Notes under the pieces: generated by a model | What the model was told of the DNA's origin: nothing | Database searches by the model: none | What the model saw: the letters and a program-made list of their open reading frames with translations, nothing else | From: Hyphomicrobiales bacterium | Lineage (GTDB): Bacteria; Pseudomonadota; Alphaproteobacteria; Rhizobiales; Xanthobacteraceae | DNA: 64,000 bases | Direction: 5' to 3' | Assembly (NCBI GenBank): GCA_017305535.1 | Contig: JAFKKN010000006.1 | Location: 124,001-188,000, forward strand | Translations under genes and position numbers: made by a program | Shown here: positions 37,039 to 47,091 of the stretch, in pieces | Layout: every line of letters begins with the position of its first letter | How positions within the stretch are numbered: position 1 is the first letter of the stretch

Positions 37039-37406
37039 ACAGGGAACTCCAGGGCGGCATGGCAGGGCCGGTCGGGACGGCGCGACGGATCGCAGACCAC
37101 TCGCCTGAGTGCGCCAATCCGGCCGATTCTGGCAAGCCTTTCCGGGACAGCGTTCGCACCCGACCATGACAGCCGCATGACCAGGCCGATCATCAGCGGT
37201 ACCACCGTGACGAAACAGCCCGAACCGCTGATCGCGTTGCGGCAAAAATATCACAACCACCGTGCTGCATAGCGAAGGCGGCGTCTAACCGCTGGAATTG
37301 TGGCGCGTTTAAGCGATAGTAACAGCAGCGGAATCGCCCGTGCCGGCGCCGATGTCTGGATGCCGGCCGCATTGTCGGCAGTTCCACATCAGATACGGAT
37401 CACGCC
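37039..37406. other. Intergenic control region between corA and the L,D-transpeptidase genes
   Basis: 368 bases between divergent genes, with no supported coding frame. It must hold the promoters of both corA and the first transpeptidase. The stretch 37240-37330 is less GC-rich than its surroundings. No riboswitch fold of the Mg2+ (ykoK or mgtA) type was recognised upstream of corA. Confidence 0.4.
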
Positions 37407-38105
37407 ATGTTGCCGCTTGTGAAGTCGCCGCTTGTGAAATTGGGCCTGCTGGCCGTCGGCCTTTTGCTGTCCGGCTGCGTCGAAACCACCGCGACGCACT
37501 TCGAAGCCACCAACACCGCCAATTTCAAACCGCACGACAAGGAACTGCTGTCCAAGGTCAGCTACGTCAAGACGCCGGTGGCCGAGCCGTTCCGCCGTGC
37601 CATTGTCAGCTATCACCGCAAGGAAGAGCCGGGGTCGATCATGGTCGATTCCGACAATCACTACCTCTACTATGTGCTCGATGGTGGCAAGGCGATCCGC
37701 TACGGAATTACCGTCGGCGAGGAAGCCATGGCCTGGTCGGGCATCGCCAAGGTCGGCGCGATGACCGAGTGGCCGGCATGGCATCCGACGCCAGGCGAGA
37801 TCGAGCGGCTGGGCGTGCCGAAGTTCGTCGCTCCCGGCCCGGACAATCCCATGGGTTCGCGCGCGATGTATCTCTACGCCGGCGGCAAGGACACGCTGTT
37901 CCGCATCCACGGCACCAACCAGCCGGAATACATCGGTTCGTCGATTTCGTCAGGCTGCATCCGCATGACCAACGAGGACGTCATCGACCTCTACAATCGG
38001 GTCAAGCTGGGAACCGTGGTGGTGGTGCTGGAGCCGAAGCACGGCGACTCGCCCTATAATCCGAAGCTGGCGTTGCAGGGCGGAGCCACCAACGGAAACT
38101 ACTAA
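37407..38105 (+). CDS. L,D-transpeptidase lipoprotein (YkuD domain), copy 1
   Basis: 232 residues. The N-terminal hydrophobic segment ends in the lipobox LLSGC, so the protein is a lipoprotein. The YkuD catalytic domain shows IHGTNQPEYIG and the nucleophile motif SSGCIRM. Such enzymes form 3-3 crosslinks in peptidoglycan or attach proteins to it; these crosslinks are abundant in polar-growing Hyphomicrobiales. It is followed after 163 bases by a close paralogue with the same opening residues FEATN...FKP.DKE, showing tandem duplication. Confidence 0.93.
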   Translation: MLPLVKSPLVKLGLLAVGLLLSGCVETTATHFEATNTANFKPHDKELLSKVSYVKTPVAEPFRRAIVSYHRKEEPGSIMVDSDNHYLYYVLDGGKAIRYGITVGEEAMAWSGIAKVGAMTEWPAWHPTPGEIERLGVPKFVAPGPDNPMGSRAMYLYAGGKDTLFRIHGTNQPEYIGSSISSGCIRMTNEDVIDLYNRVKLGTVVVVLEPKHGDSPYNPKLALQGGATNGNY

Positions 38106-38126
38106 GGGCGCCTGAGGGCATTACGG

Positions 38127-38151
38127 CGAACGCCGGCTTAACCGGCGTTCG
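38127..38151. terminator. Hairpin between the two L,D-transpeptidase genes
   Basis: CGAACGCCGG-cttaa-CCGGCGTTCG, a perfect 10-bp stem just after the first transpeptidase. There is no T run, so it may attenuate or stabilise mRNA rather than terminate transcription fully. Confidence 0.5.
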
Positions 38152-38268
38152 GTATATCGGGCGGGTTTCGGGATGAAGCGTCCCGGCATCGGCCTTCGGA
38201 TCGAACCAGATTTCGCCAAGCCAGACAAACCGGCAAGGCGTTCGTATCAAGCAGATTGGATCACGTTG

Positions 38269-38940
38269 ATGTCGTTGTTGACCAAGTTGGGACTTCTCGC
38301 CGCCGGTTTGATGTTGGCGGGCTGCCAGACCGCCACGCAGTTCGAGGCCACCAACGCCAACCAGTTCAAGCCGCGTGACAAGGAATACCTGGCCAAGGTC
38401 CGCTACGAGAAGACGCCGGTGGCCGAGCCGTTCCGCCGCGCCATCGTCGACTATCATCGCAAGGAAGCGCCGGGCTCGATCCTGGTCGATTCCGACAATC
38501 ACTATCTCTACTACGTGCTCGATAACGGCAAGGCGATCCGCTATGGCGTGACGGTGGGCGAAGAGGCCCTCGCCTTCTCCGGCGTGGCGCGGGTCGGCAA
38601 CATGCGCGAGTGGCCGGATTGGGTTCCGACCGCCGACATTCACAAGCGCATCGAAGGTCTGCCGGCGCGCGTCTCTGGCGGCCCGGACAATCCGCTCGGC
38701 GCGCGCGCCCTGTATCTCTATCAGGGTAACAAGGACACGCTGTTCCGCATTCACGGCACCAACCAGCCGGAATACATCGGCGCGTCGATCTCGTCGGGCT
38801 GCATCCGCATGCTCAACGAGGACGTCATCGACCTCTACAACCGCGTCAAGCCGAACGCGCCGGTGGTGGTGCTGGAGCCGAAGCACGGCGACTCGCCTTA
38901 CAAGCCGAGGCTGGCCAGCGCGAGCAACGGCAACTACTAA
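38269..38940 (+). CDS. L,D-transpeptidase lipoprotein (YkuD domain), copy 2
   Basis: 223 residues, paralogous along its whole length to copy 1. The lipobox is MLAGC; the YkuD motifs are IHGTNQPEYIG and SSGCIRM. Differences cluster between the signal peptide and catalytic core and in the middle segment (WVPTADIHKRIEG against WHPTPGEIERLG). Both copies retain every catalytic residue, so both are probably active. The ATG at 38269 opens directly on the signal peptide; the frame is open 32 codons further upstream. A strong terminator follows. Confidence 0.93.
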   Translation: MSLLTKLGLLAAGLMLAGCQTATQFEATNANQFKPRDKEYLAKVRYEKTPVAEPFRRAIVDYHRKEAPGSILVDSDNHYLYYVLDNGKAIRYGVTVGEEALAFSGVARVGNMREWPDWVPTADIHKRIEGLPARVSGGPDNPLGARALYLYQGNKDTLFRIHGTNQPEYIGASISSGCIRMLNEDVIDLYNRVKPNAPVVVLEPKHGDSPYKPRLASASNGNY

Positions 38941-38968
38941 GCCGTCGCGCAACGCCATCGACGATACG

Positions 38969-38996
38969 AAAAGCGCCGGGCCACCGGCGCTTTTTT
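38969..38996 (+). terminator. Rho-independent terminator
   Basis: AAGCGCCGG-gcca-CCGGCGCTT followed by a T run (TTTTTT), starting 29 bases after the second transpeptidase stop. This is the cleanest intrinsic terminator in the window. Confidence 0.9.
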
Positions 38997-39066
38997 GTTG
39001 CGGTTCGTTCGACACAACTCCAGCCGGTTTCACTGGAGCGGATCTCGTGCAGATGGAACTAACAAC

Positions 39067-39193
39067 TCGTCATGGCTAGGCTTGTCCCGGCCATCCACGT
39101 CTTCTTCGTTGGGCGGTCCCAAGACGTGGATACCCGGCGCAAAGGCGAGCGGAAGCGACGCCGTTCTTCGAACGGCGATGGCCGGACATGACG
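39067..39193. repeat. Intergenic palindromic repeat, family A with nested module
   Basis: Left arm TCGTCATGGCTAGGCTTGTC, right end GGCCGGACATGACG. The nested module (39141-39180) has lost its CATAG/CTATG ends (AAAGGCGAGCGG...ACGGCGATG), so it is a diverged copy. Confidence 0.8.
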
Positions 39194-39211
39194 ACGGATG
39201 GGTTTGACGGG

Positions 39212-40531
39212 TTATTCGAACATCTTGCGCAACACGCGTGGTAAATCCGGTTCGCCGCGACGCGCTTTCGCGCGCGCCGTCTTTCGTCGCGCCGCGTGCC
39301 GCGCGGATGACGGCTTATCGTTTGCCGGTTTCGCATCGGGCACGATCTGCATCGGCTGCGCGGTCGCCTCGCGCGCCGCGCGCTTGGCGCGGCGCGACGA
39401 TTTCGCCGCCGGCCCGGCTTCGTCCGAGTTGGCCGTATCCGATTTATGCGCGTCCGGCTTCGCTACGATCGGTTTGGGCGTAACAGGTTTGGCGACATCC
39501 GCCGGCTGCCGCGCCAGCGGCACCGGCGAGAGCGACAAGGCCGGCGGCGGCGCAGCCGGCTGCACCTTCACGTCCTCGACCTGCTTCGCATCCGTGTTCT
39601 GCGCCGGCGGCACATCTTCGCGGCTCGCGAGTTCGCGTGGCGGCGCATCTTGCGGACGCGGCGGCGGCAGCGGCGTTGCGATCTCCGTAGTACCGTCGCG
39701 TATGATCCAGTGGCAGATGCGATAGCCGTTGCGACGCTCCGCCAGATCGAGGTGGATATGATCCTCGTGATAACCGTCGGAGCCGGGACCGAGCACCGTG
39801 GTGAAACGCGAGCACACTGACGCCATCACCTTCTCCCGCACCTCGCGCGGCGCGTTACGATCGGTCAGCGACAACATGCGACCATTGGCCAGTCTGACAC
39901 CGCGCACGTCGAGCGCGTTGGCACGGCCATGCTCCGACAGTTTCGCACCGGCGACGCGGTTGCGGCCGCGACACTCGAACGAGTCGAAATTGTCCAGTTC
40001 GCTGACCGTGGTGCCGAGCCCCGCCGCCAGCGGCGTCACATCCTCGCGAACCCATTGCGCGATCGCCGACGCCATCCGGCAGCGCAGGATCGCCGCCGGC
40101 TTCACCGCCACGCGGCGCTTGTCCGGCAGCACCACCGCCTCTAACCGCACCAGATCGTCGCCGCCGCACGCCCCCGGTCCTTTCACCGGCGGGATGCTCG
40201 GCGCGATCGCGACGGCGTCGGTCAGCGCGAGCCGGCAGGGCGACGGCGCCGGCGGCTGATCGCTCGCGGACGGTGCGGCCTCCCCGCCCGGCGCGGACGG
40301 CGCGGTGTCTGTCTGACCGATTTCCGGGGGACGCGGGCGCGGCAACGGCACGGGGTCGGACGGCTTCGATCGCGCGGCTACGACGACCTGATCCGGCGTC
40401 GGCGAGCGCGCCTGCGCGGAGGCTGAAAACACCATCAACATCAACGCGGCCAAAACGACTATTGGCCTTTCGCCGCAGGAGTTTGGGCCAGAATGGCATT
40501 TCCCAGCCGCGTTCCGCGCGCTAATGTCCAT
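39212..40531 (-). CDS. Extensin-family protein (extensin-like C-terminal domain)
   Basis: 439 residues. The signal peptide (about 15-45) ends with SASAQA. A Pro-rich region follows, then the folded domain at about 100-300 with GACGGDDLVRLEAV, the central FECRGRN...EHGRANALDVRG and GYHEDHIHLDLA, the latter resembling His/Asp metal sites of DD-peptidase-like enzymes. The last 130 residues are low-complexity and Lys/Arg-Ala-rich, ending with many basic residues. Bacterial extensin-like proteins are periplasmic and of unproven function; a peptidoglycan-related role is plausible. GGAAGGGG before the ATG at 40531 fixes the start. Confidence 0.87.
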   Translation of the reverse strand: MDISARNAAGKCHSGPNSCGERPIVVLAALMLMVFSASAQARSPTPDQVVVAARSKPSDPVPLPRPRPPEIGQTDTAPSAPGGEAAPSASDQPPAPSPCRLALTDAVAIAPSIPPVKGPGACGGDDLVRLEAVVLPDKRRVAVKPAAILRCRMASAIAQWVREDVTPLAAGLGTTVSELDNFDSFECRGRNRVAGAKLSEHGRANALDVRGVRLANGRMLSLTDRNAPREVREKVMASVCSRFTTVLGPGSDGYHEDHIHLDLAERRNGYRICHWIIRDGTTEIATPLPPPRPQDAPPRELASREDVPPAQNTDAKQVEDVKVQPAAPPPALSLSPVPLARQPADVAKPVTPKPIVAKPDAHKSDTANSDEAGPAAKSSRRAKRAAREATAQPMQIVPDAKPANDKPSSARHAARRKTARAKARRGEPDLPRVLRKMFE

Positions 40532-40586
40532 GCCGACCCCTTCCAAGGGCATTACGACGAGAATACGCGATCAGGAGGAAATTCGA

Positions 40587-42215
<1,629 letters not shown>

Positions 42216-42253
42216 GCAGCAGACATACGGCGATACCTGACATAAGCTTGCAC

Positions 42254-42288
42254 ATCGCCTGCGGTTGTCTTCGGCATCCGCAGGCGAT
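42254..42288. terminator. Hairpin between the acyl-CoA ligase and chorismate-mutase-like genes
   Basis: ATCGCCTGCGG, a 13-base loop, then CCGCAGGCGAT, an 11-bp perfect stem 38 bases after the ligase stop. No T run follows, so termination is uncertain. Confidence 0.45.
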
Positions 42289-42312
42289 TGCATTTGGCGA
42301 TGGAGGACCGGA

Positions 42313-42723
42313 ATGAAGATATTCGCCTGCATCCTGGCGTTGCTGTTGCCGACGGCTGCGTTGGCAGAGGAGCCCAGCACATCCGCTCCCGCTCTCTGGG
42401 GCTCGCCGACGGTCGACAACGGAGCGTGTTGCAAGACGCTCGGCGAAGTCAGAACCAATATCGATCGGCTCGACCGGGAGATCGTGCGTCTGATCGCGGA
42501 ACGGGGCCGCTACGTCCACGAAGCCGCGCGATTCAAGGCGAATCCGGCGCAGGTGGAAGCTCCCCAGCGCGCCGAGGCTGTCGTCCAGAAAGCCATGACG
42601 CTCGCGGAAGAGAATGGCCTCTCACCCAAGATCGCCGAGGCGATCTATCGGGCGATGTTGCGAGGGTTTATCGAATACGAACAGGACGTATTCGCGAAGG
42701 CGAAGGCCAAAGAGAAACAATGA
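42313..42723 (+). CDS. Exported chorismate mutase / isochorismate-pyruvate lyase-like protein (AroQ fold)
   Basis: 136 residues. A signal peptide (1-18, ending AALA) precedes a single AroQ-type helical domain. The order VRTNIDRLDREIVRLIAERG...VHEAARFK...APQRAEAVV...AEENGL follows the pattern of PchB and small chorismate mutases, with the catalytic Arg and Lys positions present. An exported enzyme would be unusual, since chorismate is cytoplasmic; secreted chorismate mutases are known in some bacteria, but usually as the longer AroQ-gamma type. GGAGG seven bases before the ATG supports this start. Confidence 0.82.
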   Translation: MKIFACILALLLPTAALAEEPSTSAPALWGSPTVDNGACCKTLGEVRTNIDRLDREIVRLIAERGRYVHEAARFKANPAQVEAPQRAEAVVQKAMTLAEENGLSPKIAEAIYRAMLRGFIEYEQDVFAKAKAKEKQ

Positions 42724-42736
42724 GCGAGCAAGCACA

Positions 42737-42802
42737 GGCAATATCCTGAAGACGTCGCGCGCGACCAGTTCAAGGATGACACGCTGCCGACGTGGCAGCG
42801 TA
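42737..42802 (+). pseudogene. Relic of an acyl-CoA ligase 3' end
   Basis: Bases 42737-42788 match 42147-42199, the coding end of the ligase at 40587-42215, at about 48 of 53 positions. The reading GKILKTS is kept as GNILKTS before a one-base deletion shifts the frame. It lies 13 bases after the chorismate-mutase-like gene, which therefore sits between two copies of the ligase end. This marks an old duplication or insertion. Confidence 0.85.
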
Positions 42803-42945
42803 AACATCCGGCGCGGCGGTCCCGAGGCCGCCGCGTCGCTGATGGTTAGCAGACCATCAAACCAATCCGCACCATTCGAGCGAATGCCTTGAACGAGTCT
42901 TGAGACGGCCCGGCTATTGCAGGGTCGCACTCCAACGGACCTGTG

Positions 42946-44178
42946 ATGGCTCTCGACTTTCTCACGCTCTACATCGTCATCCTGCTGAACTCGCTGACCG
43001 TCGCCGTGATCTGGGCCTCGGTCGCCTACAGCTATCGCTCGTTCGTCGCCGCGCGCATCTGGCTCGGCGCGTGCCTGATGACCATGACCGGCGGCGCGGT
43101 GCTGGCGCTGCACGGCGACGGCAGCGGCCCGATCCTTGCCGCCGTCGTCGGCAACGGTCTGGTGATCTACGGCTTCTGCCTGTTCTGGATCGGCATCCGT
43201 TATTTCTACGGCGAGACCGGTGGCTGGATCGCCAGCGCGATCATTACCGCCATCAGCCTCACCGTCCTGATGATCGTCTTCGAGAACGGTCACGGCCGCA
43301 ATCTGGTCTATGCCACGGCGCAGTCGATCCCGATGATCCTCGGTGTGATCTTCCTGTTGCAGCCGAAACGGCGTCAACTCGGCGCATGGATCGCCGCCAT
43401 CGCCATGATGATCGGCGTCGCGGGCCACGCCGTCGAGACGGCCTACAACATCGCGCTGATGAACGGCGTCATCACGCGCGAGGCTTATCTGTTCATCGAG
43501 ACGTCGGTTCTGCTCTGCGTGATCTTCAGCGGCGTGCTGTGGAATTTCGGTTTCGCGGTGATGACCATCGACCGCCTGCGCGGTGAAGTCGCGGCGCTCG
43601 CCATCGAGGACGAATTGACCGGGCTTCCCAATCGCCGCCGCCTGATGGAGCGTATCTCCGGGGAAGAAGCGCGCTCGCACAAGACCGGCCGTCCGTTCGC
43701 GCTGATGATGATCGATCTCGACAACTTCAAGACGCTCAACGACACCTACGGCCATGCCGCCGGCGATCAGGCGCTGCGCCATTTCGCCAACGTGCTGCGT
43801 CGTCACGCCCGCGACAACGATCTCGTCGCGCGTCTCGCCGGTGATGAATTCTGTCTGGTTCTGCCGGAAACCAGAGACGCCATCGCCGGCACCATCGCGT
43901 CTGATTTGACGGAATCGATCCGGCGTCAGCCGCTGCATTGGCGCGGCCACACCATCCGCCTGACCGCGAGCATCGGGGTGTCGTCGTGGCATCGCAACGC
44001 GCCCGACGGCGACACGCTGGAGCGCGCCGACCGCGCGCTCTACCTCACCAAGTCGCAAGGACGCGACGGCATCAGCCTCGATGGGCTGCTGGCGCCACGC
44101 CCCAATCGTCCCAACTTCAATCTCGTCGATGCATCGACAGGCGAACTGCCGCCTGCGAAACGGGCGAGAACCGGATAG
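42946..44178 (+). CDS. Membrane-bound diguanylate cyclase (GGDEF domain, AGDEF variant)
   Basis: 410 residues. The N-terminal 215 residues form about six membrane helices with no recognised sensor motif. A GGDEF domain follows (about 235-390). The active-site signature reads AGDEF, a variant found in active cyclases, and the RxxD inhibitory I-site (RDND) lies five residues before it, so product inhibition by c-di-GMP is expected. DELTGLPNRR and MIDLDNFK...YGHAAGD complete the catalytic core. No EAL domain. A GTG three bases before the chosen ATG is an equally possible start. Confidence 0.92.
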   Translation: MALDFLTLYIVILLNSLTVAVIWASVAYSYRSFVAARIWLGACLMTMTGGAVLALHGDGSGPILAAVVGNGLVIYGFCLFWIGIRYFYGETGGWIASAIITAISLTVLMIVFENGHGRNLVYATAQSIPMILGVIFLLQPKRRQLGAWIAAIAMMIGVAGHAVETAYNIALMNGVITREAYLFIETSVLLCVIFSGVLWNFGFAVMTIDRLRGEVAALAIEDELTGLPNRRRLMERISGEEARSHKTGRPFALMMIDLDNFKTLNDTYGHAAGDQALRHFANVLRRHARDNDLVARLAGDEFCLVLPETRDAIAGTIASDLTESIRRQPLHWRGHTIRLTASIGVSSWHRNAPDGDTLERADRALYLTKSQGRDGISLDGLLAPRPNRPNFNLVDASTGELPPAKRARTG

Positions 44179-44190
44179 TTTCAAGCCTTG

Positions 44191-44219
44191 CCGTGACGAT
44201 CCCTGAAGGATCGTCACGG
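44191..44219. terminator. Bidirectional hairpin after the GGDEF gene
   Basis: CCGTGACGATCC-ctgaa-GGATCGTCACGG, a perfect 12-bp stem located between the convergent ends of the GGDEF gene and the isochorismatase gene. No clear T run on either strand; position and stem strength suggest a shared terminator. Confidence 0.65.
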
Positions 44220-44324
44220 GCCCCGCTCGGATGCGCCGCGAGTCGAGATGCGCGTGGCTCTTCTCGACCTCCTGCGCCTTCACGTAGCTTCGATCGGGTC
44301 CACAGGCGACCCGCTACGGTTCGC

Positions 44325-44966
44325 TCACTCTGTCTTGTCGTATGAAAATTGAATGCCCGCCGTTCCGCCGGTTTCGATGAACAGGTTCATGAAAGCAGGA
44401 ACGGTTTCGCTGCGCTTCCAGTCGCGTTGCAATTCGCAGAACAGCTGCGGCACGCTGATCAGCTTTGCACCGGCCTGTTCGACACGGCGCAACGCCGCAT
44501 CATGCGCCGCAACCGACGTGCCGCCGACAGCGTCGACCGGAACGTAGACCTCATAGCCTTCCTTCAAGGCGTCGAGCGCGGGGAACGTCAGGCAAGCCTC
44601 CGTCCAGAGCGCCGTCATGATGAGCTTCTTGCGGCCGGTCGCCTCGACGGCCTTGCGGAATTCGACGTCCTCCCAGGAATTGATCGTGGTGCGGTCGTAA
44701 GTCGGATACTTGTCGAGCACCTTGCGGATCGTGGGGATCGGCGGCTTGTTCAAGCCGGTCTTCACGTTGACGGTCGAATGGATGATCGGCAGTCCGTAGG
44801 CGACGGCCGCCTTCGCCGCGCCGGTGATGTTGTTGACCAGCAGTTGCCGGTCCATCGAGGCAATCGAGTTCACCTGCACCGGCTGATAATCGATGATGAT
44901 GAACGCCGAATTTTGCGGCGTCAGAAGATGATCCTTCACCGGATCGCGGATCGGTTCGCTGCTCAT
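44325..44966 (-). CDS. Isochorismatase-family hydrolase, YcaC type
   Basis: 213 residues. The cysteine-hydrolase triad is visible: Asp in IIIDYQPVQV, a middle Lys, and the nucleophile Cys in TALWTEACLTFPALDAL. Length and sequence follow YcaC, an octameric hydrolase of unknown substrate, rather than true isochorismatase. AAAGGA before the ATG at 44966 fixes the start. It lies 144 bases after the pirin gene on the same strand; pirin and YcaC-like genes next to a LysR regulator is a recurring arrangement. Confidence 0.9.
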   Translation of the reverse strand: MSSEPIRDPVKDHLLTPQNSAFIIIDYQPVQVNSIASMDRQLLVNNITGAAKAAVAYGLPIIHSTVNVKTGLNKPPIPTIRKVLDKYPTYDRTTINSWEDVEFRKAVEATGRKKLIMTALWTEACLTFPALDALKEGYEVYVPVDAVGGTSVAAHDAALRRVEQAGAKLISVPQLFCELQRDWKRSETVPAFMNLFIETGGTAGIQFSYDKTE

Positions 44967-45110
44967 GGCTGTTCCTTTCGTCGGGAAAAGCTCGCCGGCC
45001 GCAACGATGCAGGCCAGATCATGCCTTCGGCGACGGGGCGAGCGATGCCGGCGCCAGGTTTCGCAACATGGCGCGATCCGTTCTCGGGATCGCGCCACAG
45101 CGTTTCGTCG

Positions 45111-45992
45111 TCAGGCGTCCGCCGTGACCGGCTCCAGAGTGCCGAAACGGCCGCTCTGGAAATCGACCATCGCCTGGCGGATCTCATCGACGCTGTTCAT
45201 GACGAACGGGCCGTGCATCACCACCGGCTCGTCGATCGGCTCGCCGGAGAGGATCAGCACCGACGCCTCGCCATTGGCCTCGATGGTCACCTCGCCGCCG
45301 TTGCGATCGAGCAGCGCGAACTGCGCCTCGCGGGCGACCTCGCTGCCGTTGACCAGCACCGTGCCCTTGAGCACCACCACCGCGACGGTGCGTCCCTCCG
45401 CCGGGTTCAGCGTCGCAACGCCGTTGCGGTTGAGCCTCACGTCGTAGATGTCGATCGGCGTGAAGGTCTTCGCCGGGCCCTTGCGGCCGTCGAACTCACC
45501 CGCGATCACCCGCAGCTTGCCGGCGCCCTCCGGCAGGTCGACCACCGGGATGTCGGCGTTGAGCAGGGTCTGGTAGCCGGCGTCGGCGTTCTTGTCCTTC
45601 GCGGGCAGATTGACCCAGAGCTGCACCATTTCCAGCGTGCCGCCCTTCTTGGTGAAGGCGCGCGAGTGGAACTCCTCGTGCAGGATGCCCGAGGCCGCTG
45701 TCATCCACTGCACGTCGCCCGGCCCGATCAGGCCGCCGTTGCCGGTGGAGTCACGGTGCTCGACCTCGCCCTGATAGACGATGGTGACGGTCTCGAAGCC
45801 GCGATGCGGATGCACGCCGACACCCCTCGGCTTGTCGGTGGGGGTGAAGTCAGCCGGGCCGGCATAATCGAGCAGCAGGAACGGGCTGACGTGGTCGCCG
45901 TGGCTGGCGTGGGAGAACAGCGAGCGGACCGGGAAGCCGTCGCCGACCCAATGCGGCCGGGGGCCGCTGAAAACACCGAGAACCTTACGCAT
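45111..45992 (-). CDS. Pirin-family bicupin protein
   Basis: 293 residues. The N-terminal cupin has the metal-binding set GVGVHPHRGFETVT and, further on, HEEFHS; the C-terminal cupin is present but lacks the ligands, as usual for pirins. Bacterial pirins can act as quercetin 2,3-dioxygenases or stress proteins. AAGGAGAT seven bases before the ATG at 45992 is a strong ribosome-binding site. It is divergent from the LysR gene across 117 bases, the classical arrangement for a LysR-controlled target. Confidence 0.93.
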   Translation of the reverse strand: MRKVLGVFSGPRPHWVGDGFPVRSLFSHASHGDHVSPFLLLDYAGPADFTPTDKPRGVGVHPHRGFETVTIVYQGEVEHRDSTGNGGLIGPGDVQWMTAASGILHEEFHSRAFTKKGGTLEMVQLWVNLPAKDKNADAGYQTLLNADIPVVDLPEGAGKLRVIAGEFDGRKGPAKTFTPIDIYDVRLNRNGVATLNPAEGRTVAVVVLKGTVLVNGSEVAREAQFALLDRNGGEVTIEANGEASVLILSGEPIDEPVVMHGPFVMNSVDEIRQAMVDFQSGRFGTLEPVTADA

Positions 45993-46109
45993 GTTCGTAT
46001 CTCCTTTGGTGCGGCCGGGATCGGCCGCTATGTTGCCAAGGAGGATATGGGCGAGACAAATGACCCGGTAGCAGGCAATATCGCGCCTCACTGTCCTATT
46101 CATGAGACA

Positions 46110-47051
46110 ATGATGCAGGATCTCAACGACCTCTATTATTTCGTCCAGGTGGTCGATCATGGCGGTTTCGCCGCCGCCGCCCGCGCGCTGGGAATGCCGC
46201 GCTCGCGGCTGAGCCGTCGCATCGCGGCGCTGGAGGAGCGGCTCGGGGTGCGGCTGATCCAGCGCTCGACCCGGCGCTTCAGCGTCACCGAGATCGGGCA
46301 GGATTATTACCGCCACTGCGTCGCCATGCTGGTGGAGGCGAAGGCGGCGGACGAACTGATCGAACGCTCGCGGACCAAGCCGCAGGGCGTGGTGCGGGTG
46401 AGCTGCCCGCCGCCGCTATTGTATTTCCAGGTCGGCGAGATGGTGGCCCGTTTCATGGCCGAATGCCCGGACGTCGAGGTGCATCTGGAGAGTACGCCGC
46501 GCCGGGTCGACGTCATCGCCGAAGGCATCGACATCGCGCTGCGGGTCCGGTTCCCGCCGCTGGAGGACAACGATCTGGTGATGCGCGTGCTGGCCGACAG
46601 CACCCAACGGCTGGTGGCGAGCCCGGCGCTGCTCAAGGGCCTGAACCGCACACTGGTTCCGGCCGATCTCGCCACGCTGCCGAGCATCGGTTGGGGACCG
46701 CCGCACCAGCGCCACGAATGGTGCCTCGACGGCCCCGATGAAGCCACCGCGCTGATCCCCTACACGCCGCGCCTGATCACCGAGGACATGGTGGCGCTAC
46801 GCTTCGCCGCGCTCAAGGGCATCGGCGTCGGGCAGTTTCCGACCATGGTGATCCAGAGCGACCTCGACAGCGGCGCGCTGGTGGATGTGCTGCCGCAGTG
46901 GCGGCCGCGCGCGGGCATCATCCATGCGGTGTTCTCGTCGCGGCGCGGGCTGTTGCCCTCGGTGCGGGCCTTGCTGGATTTTCTCGCCGCCGAATTCGCC
47001 ACACTGGCCCGCAACGAAAGCAACGTTTCATCGATACCTGAAATAGGGTAG
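46110..47051 (+). CDS. LysR-family transcriptional regulator
   Basis: 313 residues. The helix-turn-helix is at about 18-60 (GGFAAAARALGMPRSRLSRR), and the effector-binding domain starts near PQGVVRVSCPP. It closely resembles the regulators found beside pirin genes. An unbroken frame continues far upstream because it is antisense to the pirin gene, but conserved LysR sequence begins at DLNDLYYFV, so the ATG at 46110 (or 46113) is the start. A TGTC-N10-GACA inverted repeat at 46092-46109, directly before the start, could be an operator. Confidence 0.92.
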   Translation: MMQDLNDLYYFVQVVDHGGFAAAARALGMPRSRLSRRIAALEERLGVRLIQRSTRRFSVTEIGQDYYRHCVAMLVEAKAADELIERSRTKPQGVVRVSCPPPLLYFQVGEMVARFMAECPDVEVHLESTPRRVDVIAEGIDIALRVRFPPLEDNDLVMRVLADSTQRLVASPALLKGLNRTLVPADLATLPSIGWGPPHQRHEWCLDGPDEATALIPYTPRLITEDMVALRFAALKGIGVGQFPTMVIQSDLDSGALVDVLPQWRPRAGIIHAVFSSRRGLLPSVRALLDFLAAEFATLARNESNVSSIPEIG

Positions 47052-47091
47052 GTGATCCGCGCACCCACCCTCCCCGCAACCGGACGACCCG

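Noticed and set aside
44349-46109. Extension of the LysR reading frame by 587 codons upstream
   Set aside because: It runs antisense through the pirin and isochorismatase genes, both of which have strong motifs and ribosome-binding sites. LysR sequence starts only at 46110.
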